A DNA stretch of 39,627 nucleotides from DASPJQ01 sp035299065 (lineage in GTDB: Bacteria > Bacteroidota > Bacteroidia > Flavobacteriales_D > UBA2798), in the NCBI GenBank assembly GCA_035299065.1, contig DATGXI010000037.1, forward strand, positions 1 through 39,627. Direction: 5' to 3'. The notes under the pieces were generated by a model. It was not told the DNA's origin, searched no databases, and saw only the letters and a program-made list of their open reading frames with translations. Both the position numbers and the translations under genes were made by a program. Below, in pieces: positions 23,368-31,701 of this stretch (its first letter is position 1; the number at the start of each line of letters is the position of its first letter).

Positions 23368-24106
23368 AACCAAAGCAATACAAAGTAAAATGGCTGCGTA
23401 TTGCCGTACGCCTCAATTTAACGATGTGATTGAAGGATCAAAACCCGATCGTCTTCACAATTACCGCAGGCTTGTTTTTAATATTATTGAAGACACACTG
23501 GCTGATGCGTATCCCATTACCCGTTCCATGATGAACGATGTGGAATGGATGGATATGGTGAATGCATTTTTTAGCAAACACAATTGCCAAAGTACACAAC
23601 TATGGCGCATGCCTTTTGAATTGGTTGAGTTTGTTGAGGAAGACGATTACCATACAAAAATTGGCCGCCCTTACTTATTGGAGCTCCTGTATTTTGAATG
23701 GTTGGAGATTGAGATTTACCAAAGCCCCGATAAGCCACACAAAGAATTTAAATCAACCGGTAATATACTGAACGATGAAATAGTGGTGAATCCTGATCAC
23801 AAAATTGTGCAGTTAAGTTACCCGCTTCATAAGGAAAATTACCAGGAATTTGAATCGCAAAAAGGTACCTACTACGTGTTGAGCTATCGCCACCGCGAAA
23901 CTTTTTCGGTAAATTTTTACGAGATGTCGCCTTTTATTGTTCAGGTGTTTACGTATTTGTCGCAAAACCAAACCTCGCTGGCCAATGCACTTGTTACGGT
24001 TGGAAAGGCAAACGGTATTACCGATGAAAATATGCTTTTGACCAATGGAAAAAAGTTTGCAGAACAGTTACTGGAGAATACAGCTATACTTGGCTTCGCA
24101 AAATAG
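23348..24106 (+). CDS. hvfC: DUF2063 partner protein, HvfC/BufC-like
   Basis: A 252-residue protein whose N-terminal DUF2063 domain is clear (MAAYCRTPQF, then LHNYRRLVFNIIEDTLADAYPITRSMM and WRMPFELVEFV). Proteins of this family bind the precursor and present it to the DUF692 enzyme. The C-terminal half (KIVQLSYPLH, YYVLSYRHRETFSVNFYEMSPF) resembles the second domain of HvfC/MbnC-type partners. The 20-nt overlap with the DUF692 gene indicates tight coupling. The last codons are part of a tandem duplication, see 24073-24298. Confidence 0.9.
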   Translation: MHVLKPETKAIQSKMAAYCRTPQFNDVIEGSKPDRLHNYRRLVFNIIEDTLADAYPITRSMMNDVEWMDMVNAFFSKHNCQSTQLWRMPFELVEFVEEDDYHTKIGRPYLLELLYFEWLEIEIYQSPDKPHKEFKSTGNILNDEIVVNPDHKIVQLSYPLHKENYQEFESQKGTYYVLSYRHRETFSVNFYEMSPFIVQVFTYLSQNQTSLANALVTVGKANGITDENMLLTNGKKFAEQLLENTAILGFAK

Positions 24107-24298
24107 TTGGTTTATTTAACCACAGAGATACCAGAGATTTTTACCGCAGAGAAGGCAGAGGCTCGCGCAAAGTTCGCAATGATTAGGAAAACACGCTAAT
24201 ACTTAGCTTTGCAAAATAGTTGGTTCGTTTAATTACAGAGATACCAGAGATTTTACCGCAGAGAACGCAGCGAATTTCGCAGAGAACGCAAAGTAAGC
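24073..24298. repeat. 113-bp tandem duplication with CACAGAG units
   Basis: Two imperfect direct copies, about 24073-24185 and 24186-24298. Each begins with the last codons of the DUF2063 gene (a stretch reading CTT.GC.AAAATAGTTGGTT), then TTAA.(C)ACAGAGATACCAGAGATTTT, then ACCGCAGAGAA. The first copy contains the exact 12-mer TTAACCACAGAG at 24116-24127 that borders the GxxExxY element. The remaining intergenic DNA to 24467 holds no gene that I can see. Confidence 0.75.
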
Positions 24299-24467
24299 GC
24301 CTCTGAATTGCGAGCCAACAATATAATTTATTTTAATTCACTAATCGAGGTTGGCGAGGCAATCTGCCGGGCCTTGGTAGTATATTTGCGCGCTTTGCGG
24401 TTGATTTTTTCTTGAGTGTTTAAAAACCCTTTTGTGAAGTTCTCCAACTGAAAACGCTGAACTAAAA

Positions 24468-24510
24468 AAACTATAAACTATAAACTATGAACTGTAAACT
24501 GACAAACTAT
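24468..24510. repeat. Short-period ACTATAA array at the tsaB stop codon
   Basis: Imperfect AACTATA, AACTATG and AACTGTA units. The array overlaps the tsaB stop (TAG, complement of 24507-24509). An inverted relative lies at 25811-25841 (TTATAGTTTTCAGTTTACAG). Confidence 0.65.
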
Positions 24511-25166
24511 TTCCCCGTATAAAACTCCTTCAAGTAAAACGGCTCAAAATAAGCCACGTTTTCAAGTTGTTTTTTCTCAAATAAATCAAAAGCAGGTTTA
24601 CACATGGTGGAAGCAAGGGGGCGAACATCGGGTAAAAAAATATTGAGATCGTTCTTAAAACGCGCTTCGGCTTTTTGAGCACCATCTCCACAAAAAATGT
24701 TTAAGCCTGTTGGTGGCGTATAGTCAGCAAGGATAACAGATTTTGGTTCACAAAGAGGGTTTAAGTCTGTATCAAACTCCTGCATAAAAACCTCGTCCCT
24801 TCGTGCATCAATCATGGCCAGGAAGTTCCCCTGTTGCCTAGTTGATTTTTTAGCCTCACTGGCAATTAACTGCAATGTATTTACGGCAATAAGTGGAATG
24901 TCCAGCGTGTAACAAAAGCCTTTAGCTGCCGAAACACCCACGCGAAGTCCTGTGTAGGATCCCGGTCCCTTACTTACGGCAATGGCATTCACATTTTTAA
25001 GGTCCAGCAATAAATCAGCTAAAACGTCACTGACAAGGGTATGCAATACTTCGGCATGGCGGTATTGTTGGTCAAGAACATGTTTAAATGCCTTGCAATC
25101 ACCGTTTTGTGATACGGCAACACTGCAGCCTAAGCCGCTGGTCTCTAAGCAAAGAATAGTGTTCAT
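24507..25166 (-). CDS. tsaB: tRNA threonylcarbamoyladenosine biosynthesis protein TsaB
   Basis: A 219-residue ASKHA-fold protein that partners TsaD in making t6A at position 37 of ANN-decoding tRNAs. Signatures: ILCLETSGLGCSVAV at the N-terminus (phosphate loop relative), SKGPGSYTGLRVG near 64-77 and AMIDARRDEVFMQEF near 117-131. The length is usual for TsaB. It is transcribed alone on the minus strand from a promoter at 25213-25246. The partner genes tsaC, tsaD and tsaE are not in the window. Confidence 0.94.
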   Translation of the reverse strand: MNTILCLETSGLGCSVAVSQNGDCKAFKHVLDQQYRHAEVLHTLVSDVLADLLLDLKNVNAIAVSKGPGSYTGLRVGVSAAKGFCYTLDIPLIAVNTLQLIASEAKKSTRQQGNFLAMIDARRDEVFMQEFDTDLNPLCEPKSVILADYTPPTGLNIFCGDGAQKAEARFKNDLNIFLPDVRPLASTMCKPAFDLFEKKQLENVAYFEPFYLKEFYTGK

Positions 25167-25212
25167 TTACAGCCGGCATTTAATATCTCATCTAAATGCC
25201 TTTTTTCGTATA

Positions 25213-25246
25213 CAAAAATATGTTATTTTTAGGCTAAACATGGCAA
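25213..25246 (-). promoter_or_regulatory. Promoter for tsaB
   Basis: On the minus strand, TATTTTTG (complement of 25213-25220) matches TAnnTTTG, and TTG (complement of 25244-25246) lies 23 bp upstream of it, at the long end of the accepted range. The leader to the ATG would be about 40 nt. Confidence 0.5.
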
Positions 25247-25274
25247 CTTTTTAATTAGTTACAGTCAATAGCGT

Positions 25275-25805
25275 ATGTATAAAACCAGTGAAATTGAAGA
25301 TTTATTCCTCGAAGCTGAAAAGGCTTTTGATGAAGGAAATCACCGTGAAGGTAAGAGGCTGCTTACTGAAATTCTGCAAGAGGAGCCTTCGTTTGGACGT
25401 GCTCATAATCATTTGGGTTGGTTGTATAAAACCAAGTACCAGGATTATAAATTGGCAGAACGCCATTACAAACTCGCTATTAACTTTGAACCTGACTATC
25501 CGGCAACTTATTTGAACTATGCGTTTTTGTTGCGCGATTTGTATCGCTTAAACGAAATGGAAGAGTTGTTGAAGAAAGCTGAAAAAATTGAAACAATTAA
25601 CCGTTGTGGTATTTACGATGAATTTGGTTCATTGTATGAATTGCGTGGCGAATACCGCAAAGCCATCAGGCATTACCGCAAAGCCATCAGCTATTGTTTG
25701 AATGACAATATCCTGGAAGATTTGAAAAAACATATCAAACGTTGCCGAAAAAAGAAAAGTTTATTTTCGCGTTTCAGGAAGTTTGTGGAGAGACTGGACG
25801 TATAA
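25275..25805 (+). CDS. TPR-repeat protein
   Basis: A 176-residue soluble protein with about four tetratricopeptide repeats: AEKAFDEGNHREGKRLLTEIL (14-34), RAHNHLGWLY...LAERHYKLAINFEPD (42-71), ATYLNYAFLLRDLYRLNEMEELLKKAEKI (74-102) and GIYDEFGSLYELRGEYRKAIRHYRKAISY (110-138). A very basic tail (KKHIKRCRKKKSLFSRFRKFV) ends it. There is no signal peptide. It is likely a protein-protein adaptor; the partner is unknown. It is divergent from tsaB. Confidence 0.85.
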   Translation: MYKTSEIEDLFLEAEKAFDEGNHREGKRLLTEILQEEPSFGRAHNHLGWLYKTKYQDYKLAERHYKLAINFEPDYPATYLNYAFLLRDLYRLNEMEELLKKAEKIETINRCGIYDEFGSLYELRGEYRKAIRHYRKAISYCLNDNILEDLKKHIKRCRKKKSLFSRFRKFVERLDV

Positions 25806-25934
25806 GCCCTTTACAGTTTTATAGTTTTCAGTTTACAGTTGGTGCGGGTGTGATCCGGAAAGTGTGCGAAGTGGTTGTATTTCAAATAAAATCTAAGTTC
25901 CCTATATTACATCCCATGTCTCAATTTCATATTT

Positions 25935-26321
25935 ATGTTTGACCAATTACTTAAACTCGTTGAAGAACACGCTGGCGATGCCATTGTGAACAATAAATCT
26001 ATCCCCAATGAAAAGAACAATGATGCCATGAAAGAGACCGCCAACTCAATCATTAATTCATTGAAAAAGCAGCAAAAGTCGGCAGGTAGCGGCTCTGACC
26101 TGGCGTCCATGTTCAGCGGAGGCGACACGTCATCATTAACAAAAATGGTTGAAGGAAATGTTGTTGGCGACTTAATGAAAAATTTTGGTGTTGACAACAA
26201 AATTGCCGGTGACATGGTAGGGAAAATGTTGCCCGGTATAATGCAGAAATTTGTTTCCAAAACAAATGACCCGAACGATTCAAGTTTTGATTTGGGTGAC
26301 ATTATGAAATACCTGAAGTAG
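25935..26321 (+). CDS. DUF937-like small protein
   Basis: A 128-residue protein. The N-terminus MFDQLLKLVEEHAGDAIVNN resembles the DUF937 family opening. The middle is Ser/Gly-rich (KSAGSGSDLASMFSGGDTSS), and a second helical part contains VVGDLMKNFGVDNKIAGDMVGKMLP. There is no signal or membrane helix. The function is unknown. The upstream 129 bp contain a short AT-rich repeat (25811-25841) and nothing else I can name. Confidence 0.7.
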   Translation: MFDQLLKLVEEHAGDAIVNNKSIPNEKNNDAMKETANSIINSLKKQQKSAGSGSDLASMFSGGDTSSLTKMVEGNVVGDLMKNFGVDNKIAGDMVGKMLPGIMQKFVSKTNDPNDSSFDLGDIMKYLK

Positions 26322-26420
26322 GAATTTTTTTTAACCACACATACGCATCGTCATTGTTATGGGTGAAACCATGAACATGCGGTAACTGTTGCATATGCGT
26401 AGAAAAAACCATTGGTTGTT

Positions 26421-26765
26421 ATGAATGTTGAAGAGTTTCGCGAATATTGTTTGAAAAAGAAGGGAGTTACCGAAGAATTTCCATTCGACAATTCCACCAT
26501 TGTATTTAAAGTTGCTGGTAAAATGTTTGCTCTCGCAAATGTTGATGAGTTTACAGGTATAAATTTGAAATGCGATCCCGAAAAGGCCATTGAATTAAGG
26601 GAAAAATACGAAGGCGTAAAACCCGGTTGGCACATGAATAAAAAACACTGGAACACTGTTGAAGTTGGCCGTGTAAATCAAAAGCTGCTCAGGGAATGGA
26701 TTGACGATTCATATGAATTGGTTGTGGCCTCACTCCCAAAAAAAGAAAAAGTTAAAATCGGGTAG
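26421..26765 (+). CDS. MmcQ/YjbR family DNA-binding-like protein
   Basis: A 114-residue protein with the YjbR/MmcQ (CyaY-like fold) pattern: EEFREYCLKKKGVTEEFPFDN, then FKVAGKMFALANVDEF, LKCDPEKAIELREKYEGVKPGWHMNKKHWNTV and LLREWIDDSYELVVASLPKK. This is a full-length match to the family, whose biochemical role is not well defined. The ATG at 26421 is chosen; three codons of in-frame upstream sequence start with TTG and do not fit the family. Confidence 0.9.
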   Translation: MNVEEFREYCLKKKGVTEEFPFDNSTIVFKVAGKMFALANVDEFTGINLKCDPEKAIELREKYEGVKPGWHMNKKHWNTVEVGRVNQKLLREWIDDSYELVVASLPKKEKVKIG

Positions 26766-26838
26766 GTAATTTGTATCCTTTTTTTCCTGGTTTATGATTT
26801 TCACTAAATTTGTTGTCAACCTGTTATCTAACCGTTCA

Positions 26839-29430
26839 ATGAAAAAAATAAGTACCTCCATTTTTTTTATTTTAAGCCTTTGTCATTTTTTAAATGCACA
26901 GCTTGCCATTGGGCCCGATACCATTATTAAACGCACGGAGCCTGCCGGTTATGTGCAATGCAGCTATTATGATTCGGCATACAATGTTTTGTACATGGGC
27001 GGTACATTTAACACCTATGATCCGCTAATTACCCAATGTGCACAATACGATTTTACTGGTAAGCATTTTATACGGAGTTTCCCCTCCTGTTTTGATGCAA
27101 AATGTTTGACAGAAGGCCCCGATAAATCAATTTTTATTGGCGGTATGTTTAACTGGATTGGCGATTCGCTGCGCACCTCATTGGCACAGGTTGATTCAAA
27201 CAACCAGGTTACTTTATTTAAATTATCAATTGATGGACCTGTGAATGCGGTGGCCGTTTATGGCGATACAGTTTTTTTTGCAGGAACATTTACAACCGTT
27301 AATGGTTATACCCGCCACAATATGGCTGCTTACTGGATTAGCCAGGACTCCCTGGTTTCATTTGATCCCATTCCTGATGGCGATGTATATGGCATGCGTG
27401 TAATTGGAAATAAATTAATGGTGCACGGCTCGTTTACCGCTTTTGATACCGTAAACCTGCGCAATTTTTTAGCAGCTTTTGATTTACCTTCACTTACCTT
27501 AAGCACCTGGAACCCTAACCCGGATGGTACAGTAAACTGTATTATTCCCTCAACAGGTACAACTTGCCTGGTTGGCGGCATGTTTGCAAACATTGGTGGT
27601 GCACTTCATCCTTACCTGGCGGAGCTAAACCTTACAACGGGAGTTGCCACATCGTTTTCACCTGTATTAAACGGTATGGTAAATACCATGCAATTAAAGT
27701 ACGGCAAGCTGTACCTTGGTGGTATGTTCACCTCAGTAAATTCAACACCACGGCAATATGCCGGTGCTATTGTAAAATCGTCAGGAGCAGTTTTGCCATG
27801 GAATCCATTTCCCAATAATTATGTGCATGCGTTATTGGTAGCAAACAATCGTGTTTACATTGGCGGACAGTTTGACCAGGTAAATTATACCGAGCGTTAC
27901 CGCCTTGCCGAAACCGATACACTTTCAGGCGCGCTTACTGAATTCAAGTCGTATTCTGGAAATGTATTTGATTTGTTACTGCATAACGAACGCATGTTGG
28001 TTGCGGGTGATTTGTATTATATAGGTCCGCACATTAAAAACATTGTAGCCGTAAACGCTTCAACCGGCCAGGTGCTTGACTGGAAACCTGAACCAAATGC
28101 GAATGTTACCTCTATAACCGTTTACAACGATGTGGTTTATGTTGGTGGAAATTTTACGCAAATATGCGGTGTGTCAGAACCCTACCTCGCAGGCATAAAA
28201 CGCGATACAGCGTACATACACACCCATATGTATCCCAATGGGGATGTTACCTACCTTGAAAAAATAAACAACCTTATTTTTATTGCAGGTTATTTTACCA
28301 ATATAGCCACAACGCCCCGAAGTTATTTTGCCGTGTGGGATCCTGTTGCAGTTTCACTTAAACCGTTTGACCCGTTCACCGTTTCGGGAGGGCAGGTTTA
28401 TGATGTGGAGTTCTTTGGCAATGCATATTATTTTACGGGAACCATGACGCAATTCATGGGGCAGCCGCGTGCAGGTTGTGCAAAAGTAAGTGCCGACCTT
28501 GGTAGTGTTCAGCCCTGGGCTCCTGGTTTGGGTCCAACAGGGGTTGGATATTCAATTAAAAAATACAATGACAAAATGTTGATAGGCGGTATTTTTACAG
28601 CAGTCAATTCAATTACCTGTTATGGATTTTGTGCAGTTGACACTGTAACCGGTGTGCTCATGACGCCAAATTATTCAGCCTACTCAGTATTGGCCATTGA
28701 GCGGGTTGATTCGTTGATTGTATTGGGAGGATATTTTACAAGCTATGATTCTGTTGCGCGATGGAATCTTTGCAGCCTTGATGCCGATAGTTTAACACTC
28801 ACCGCCTGGGATCCTACAGTAGATGTAATGGTTTTGGGTTTGCTTACCACACCAAACGGTTTGGTTGTGTATGGTGATTTTACCAGTTTTAGTACAGCGG
28901 GAGTATACCATCCGTCAGTGGCCCGTTTTGATTTTTGCTCGCCTTATACTGCGTTAAATTTACCTGTTGCCGATACCATTTGCCAGTCGTCAGGCGTAAT
29001 TACCTTGTCAGGTGGAATTCCTTATGGAGGAACATATAGCGGGCCAGGCGTAACCGGCAATACATTTGACCCCGGTGCTGTTTCAACAGGACAGGTAACC
29101 ATTACGTATACCTATGCATTTGCTGATTCGTGTGTAACAACATCGGCTGATTCATTTGTGGTGGACCTGTGTTTGGGTATGGATGAATATGCTGAAACAA
29201 TGTTTACCGTTTATCCTGATCCGGCTGATGATTTTATTGGTTTTACGCATTTTTCAAAAGACATTGATTTTACATGCATGAAATTTTTTACGAGTGAAGG
29301 CAGGCAGATTTATTTGCCAGTTAACGGAAATAAATTTGATGTGAGCGCACTTGCCAACGGGCTTTACGTTGCATCCTACGTAAAAAATAATTTTGTGTTC
29401 AGTTCCAAATTCATTGTCAATCATCGCTAG
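26839..29430 (+). CDS. Large secreted beta-propeller/delta-60-like protein with T9SS sorting domain
   Basis: An 863-residue secreted protein. From ATG at 26839 the signal peptide MKKISTSIFFILSLCHFLNAQ is standard. The body has many blades of the type VYVGGNFTQI, LYLGGMFTSV, VYIGGQFDQV, IFIAGYFTNI and LIGGIFTAV, at intervals of about 45-50 residues, as in delta-60/PQQ-like cell surface propellers. A linker with SGGIPYGGTYSGPGVTG (about 735-755) resembles a PKD-type module. The last 80 residues form the T9SS domain (FTVYPDPADDFIGF ... LANGLYVASYV). It is exported by the Por system, probably as a surface adhesin or scaffold. A -7-like TAAATTTG lies at 26805-26812. Confidence 0.88.
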   Translation: MKKISTSIFFILSLCHFLNAQLAIGPDTIIKRTEPAGYVQCSYYDSAYNVLYMGGTFNTYDPLITQCAQYDFTGKHFIRSFPSCFDAKCLTEGPDKSIFIGGMFNWIGDSLRTSLAQVDSNNQVTLFKLSIDGPVNAVAVYGDTVFFAGTFTTVNGYTRHNMAAYWISQDSLVSFDPIPDGDVYGMRVIGNKLMVHGSFTAFDTVNLRNFLAAFDLPSLTLSTWNPNPDGTVNCIIPSTGTTCLVGGMFANIGGALHPYLAELNLTTGVATSFSPVLNGMVNTMQLKYGKLYLGGMFTSVNSTPRQYAGAIVKSSGAVLPWNPFPNNYVHALLVANNRVYIGGQFDQVNYTERYRLAETDTLSGALTEFKSYSGNVFDLLLHNERMLVAGDLYYIGPHIKNIVAVNASTGQVLDWKPEPNANVTSITVYNDVVYVGGNFTQICGVSEPYLAGIKRDTAYIHTHMYPNGDVTYLEKINNLIFIAGYFTNIATTPRSYFAVWDPVAVSLKPFDPFTVSGGQVYDVEFFGNAYYFTGTMTQFMGQPRAGCAKVSADLGSVQPWAPGLGPTGVGYSIKKYNDKMLIGGIFTAVNSITCYGFCAVDTVTGVLMTPNYSAYSVLAIERVDSLIVLGGYFTSYDSVARWNLCSLDADSLTLTAWDPTVDVMVLGLLTTPNGLVVYGDFTSFSTAGVYHPSVARFDFCSPYTALNLPVADTICQSSGVITLSGGIPYGGTYSGPGVTGNTFDPGAVSTGQVTITYTYAFADSCVTTSADSFVVDLCLGMDEYAETMFTVYPDPADDFIGFTHFSKDIDFTCMKFFTSEGRQIYLPVNGNKFDVSALANGLYVASYVKNNFVFSSKFIVNHR

Positions 29431-29432
29431 CC

Positions 29433-30035
29433 ATGGGATTTTTATCACGTTTATTTGGTTCAAAAAATGATCGCGCCAAACGTACAGGATTACAAAAAAC
29501 CGATCGTGTTTACATTGACCGCAAAGCCGCCAACAGGGCCATTATACGGCATTGTGTTGAGTCGGGGCAATTGCAACGCCAACTGATCATTATTTATTTT
29601 TTCAAAGAAACTAAAGCTGAGTTTGAAGTGGCTGTGACCAATGCAACCAATGTTAGTTGGGTAAATGCTTTTTTTCCTGCGCAAATACGCCAGGCAGGCA
29701 TAGGCGGATGGGATAATGTGGATGTGATTGTTGCAGAAACGTATCCCGATATAAATACCGAGCAACAGTTACTGGACGAATTGACCAATGCCGGTTATAC
29801 AAAACCCACTCTTACATTTTACAATGGTCTTGACGATCCGACTTTGGTTTTATTTGGTGCCGAGCGCATTCAAAAATTAATGCGCAGTTTGGGCTTGAAG
29901 GATGACGAACCGGTTGAGCATAAAATGATCACGAAAAGCATGGACCGCGCACAGGAAAAATTGTCGAAGAAGAATTTTAGTATTGGGAGGATTGATTCGA
30001 GGGTGGAGATGGTGAGAAGGTTGACATCGGTGTAA
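29433..30035 (+). CDS. Uncharacterised cytosolic protein
   Basis: A 200-residue protein beginning MGFLSRLFGSKNDRAKRTG, a short amphipathic, basic start. The rest is mixed alpha/beta (HCVESGQLQRQLIIIYFFKET, WDNVDVIVAETYPD, TLTFYNGLDDPTLVLFGAERIQKLMRSLG). I do not recognise the family. It starts 3 nt after the stop of the T9SS propeller gene, so it is probably cotranscribed. No signal peptide or helix bundle is visible. Confidence 0.75.
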   Translation: MGFLSRLFGSKNDRAKRTGLQKTDRVYIDRKAANRAIIRHCVESGQLQRQLIIIYFFKETKAEFEVAVTNATNVSWVNAFFPAQIRQAGIGGWDNVDVIVAETYPDINTEQQLLDELTNAGYTKPTLTFYNGLDDPTLVLFGAERIQKLMRSLGLKDDEPVEHKMITKSMDRAQEKLSKKNFSIGRIDSRVEMVRRLTSV

Positions 30036-30116
30036 GTGAAGTCACGGGATTTGGCGATTAGGGGCCTCAGCAAATAAAGTGTTTGTGGTACGCAAATTTT
30101 GCAAATTTACAAGCAA

Positions 30117-30572
30117 TCATAACTCAGCGCCCTTTTTATGCGGGTTGGCATTTCCTGATTCAATAAACGGCACCAGGCTTTGATTGATAAAACGATTCCA
30201 ACCACCTGAACACGCATTGAAACATTCAATTTCGGGGGTTAACCCTTCATGTGTAAAAAGCACAATGGTTTTACCGTTTTCAGTTGAAATGTCGAACCTG
30301 TTTTTGGTGCCGTTCCATTCGGTTTTGTTTTTGAGGAAGGAAAGGTTACTGTCGGTCACCAACCATACAATGGTTTTATTGGGAACCAGTTCAACCAATT
30401 TGTGTTTTGAATAATGCAGGTCGTTAAATGTAACGGAGAATTCTTTGTTCAGTTTTGCCGAATCTCCTTCAAACACCTCACACCACCATTCAGGTACTTT
30501 GTTGATGGCATTGTAAACGTGTTCGGGTGATTTGCCTGTTAGAAAGGTAATGGTAAAATCTTTTTGGCCCAT
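30117..30572 (-). CDS. SRPBCC/AHSA1-like ligand-binding protein
   Basis: A 151-residue START-like protein (DFTITFLTGKSPEHVYNAINKVPEWW, then FSVTFND and VLFTHEGLTPEIECFNACSGGWNRFINQSL). The helix-grip fold binds hydrophobic ligands. It is a paralogue of the gene just upstream at 30576, with the same EVFNAINNVRGWW-type opening and WxxFIxxSL end. They are separated by 3 nt and almost certainly cotranscribed. The ligand is unknown. Confidence 0.88.
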   Translation of the reverse strand: MGQKDFTITFLTGKSPEHVYNAINKVPEWWCEVFEGDSAKLNKEFSVTFNDLHYSKHKLVELVPNKTIVWLVTDSNLSFLKNKTEWNGTKNRFDISTENGKTIVLFTHEGLTPEIECFNACSGGWNRFINQSLVPFIESGNANPHKKGAEL

Positions 30573-30575
30573 GGT

Positions 30576-31070
30576 TTATTTTTTTGGAAGGTTCCACTTT
30601 TCAATTAATTCGGTATTCAGTCCTTGTTCACGGGAATTGGGTTTGCCTTTACCGGTTTCAACCAGGCTTTTTAAACTCCCTTGTATATAACTGGTCCACG
30701 CATCAACACATACTCGGTAACATTCATATGCGGGAACAAGTCCCTGGTGCGTAAAACGCACATGTGTTTTTCCATCTTTTTCAGTGATCTCAAAAACAAT
30801 ATGTGTGTTTACCCACTCGTTATTATTCTGTATAAAATTAAAATGGTTATTGACTACATGCCATCCCACTTTTTTATAGGGAATTACTTCGGTCAATTGA
30901 ATTTTACACAGGTGCACGTCTTTGTACTGATAGGTAAATACATTGTTGAGTTGCGTTGTGCTGCCTTCAACCTGTTCTGACCACCACCCCCGTACGTTAT
31001 TGATGGCGTTAAACACCTCCTGCGGAGTTTTGCTGACCTCAATTTCAGTTGTAAAATCGTTTGCTTGCAT
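30576..31070 (-). CDS. SRPBCC/AHSA1-like ligand-binding protein, paralogue
   Basis: A 164-residue protein of the same START-like family (FTTEIEVSKTPQEVFNAINNVRGWW, VFEITEKDGKTHVRFTHQGLVPAYECYRVCVDAWTSYIQGSL). It resembles the downstream neighbour over its whole length, so a local duplication is likely. It lies 11 nt after the DinB gene stop on the same strand, so the DinB gene and the two SRPBCC genes form one minus-strand unit. The enzyme or binding role is unknown. Confidence 0.88.
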   Translation of the reverse strand: MQANDFTTEIEVSKTPQEVFNAINNVRGWWSEQVEGSTTQLNNVFTYQYKDVHLCKIQLTEVIPYKKVGWHVVNNHFNFIQNNNEWVNTHIVFEITEKDGKTHVRFTHQGLVPAYECYRVCVDAWTSYIQGSLKSLVETGKGKPNSREQGLNTELIEKWNLPKK

Positions 31071-31081
31071 GGATGTTAAGT

Positions 31082-31579
31082 TTACTTTAAAAGGATAAAT
31101 TGTCCAAGGTGGTAGGAAAGGTGACTGGTACGTGTTACAATGATGTTGAGTTTGTTGCGGTGTGGCTCTTTTACAAAATCCTCATCTGAAGCAGCGGTGT
31201 GTTTTTTAAACCATTGTTCAGGTGTTAACTGGTTGAACACCTCATGCAAGTGTGCTTTTTGGTTCTTCCACAATTCACGCAATGCCTGTGCTGATGGAAA
31301 ATCTGCTCCTGATTTATCGGGCAATTCTAAAAACGGTTTGGTTAGTTCAGGGTACTTTTTTTCGCTTATGCCGATTAATGGCAGCATGTGATCGTGTACA
31401 GCAATCAAATGGCCTAACAGGTAAATACCGGTGTTTTTTCCCGGGGCAATTTCTTTTTTCAATTGCTCATCGGTAAAACTGTTTAAGGCTTTGTCAAAAT
31501 TATCGAGTTGGGTATTCCACCTGTCGAATGTCATTTTAATCATGGTAGCTGTAGCTGCATGTATGGTTTCTGTTTGCAT
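31082..31579 (-). CDS. DinB-family four-helix protein
   Basis: A 165-residue DinB/YfiT-like bundle: MTFDRWNTQLDNFDKALNSFTDEQL, then IYLLGHLIAVHDHMLPLIG with a metal-type His pair (GHL and HDH), PEQWFKKHTA, and SHLSYHLGQFILLK with the third His. This matches the family of metal-binding bundles seen in thiol transferases and stress proteins. The start at 31579 is chosen because it follows a good promoter element; the longer frame (31645) has no such support. First gene of the unit with the two SRPBCC genes, divergent from the GlxA-type regulator. Confidence 0.85.
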   Translation of the reverse strand: MQTETIHAATATMIKMTFDRWNTQLDNFDKALNSFTDEQLKKEIAPGKNTGIYLLGHLIAVHDHMLPLIGISEKKYPELTKPFLELPDKSGADFPSAQALRELWKNQKAHLHEVFNQLTPEQWFKKHTAASDEDFVKEPHRNKLNIIVTRTSHLSYHLGQFILLK

Positions 31580-31598
31580 GGCGTTATATTTACAGACA

Positions 31599-31606
31599 CA
31601 AATGTA
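31599..31606 (-). promoter_or_regulatory. -7 promoter element for the DinB-SRPBCC unit
   Basis: TACATTTG on the minus strand (complement of 31599-31606) is a perfect TAnnTTTG. It lies 19 bp from the ATG at 31579, giving a short leader. No clear TTG at -33, so the element may rely on the extended -7 or an activator such as the divergent AraC-type regulator. Confidence 0.5.
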
Positions 31607-31654
31607 TGGTCTGAAATGGCTACTAAAAGGGTGTAAAATAGACAATATAAAGGG

Positions 31655-31685
31655 TTGATTTAGACAAACGATTTTATTATCTTTG
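31655..31685 (+). promoter_or_regulatory. Promoter for the GlxA-type regulator
   Basis: TTG at 31655-31657, 20 bp, then TATCTTTG at 31678-31685: a textbook Bacteroidota TTG-N20-TAnnTTTG promoter on the plus strand. The ATG at 31702 follows after 16 nt. It is back to back with the DinB promoter, so a regulator bound here could affect both. Confidence 0.75.
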
Positions 31686-31701
31686 TAAGCGTTTAAAACA
31701 C

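Noticed and set aside
24116..24298. CAGAGA-type repeats as a CRISPR array
   Set aside because: Units are short, degenerate and have no uniform spacers; no cas genes are nearby.
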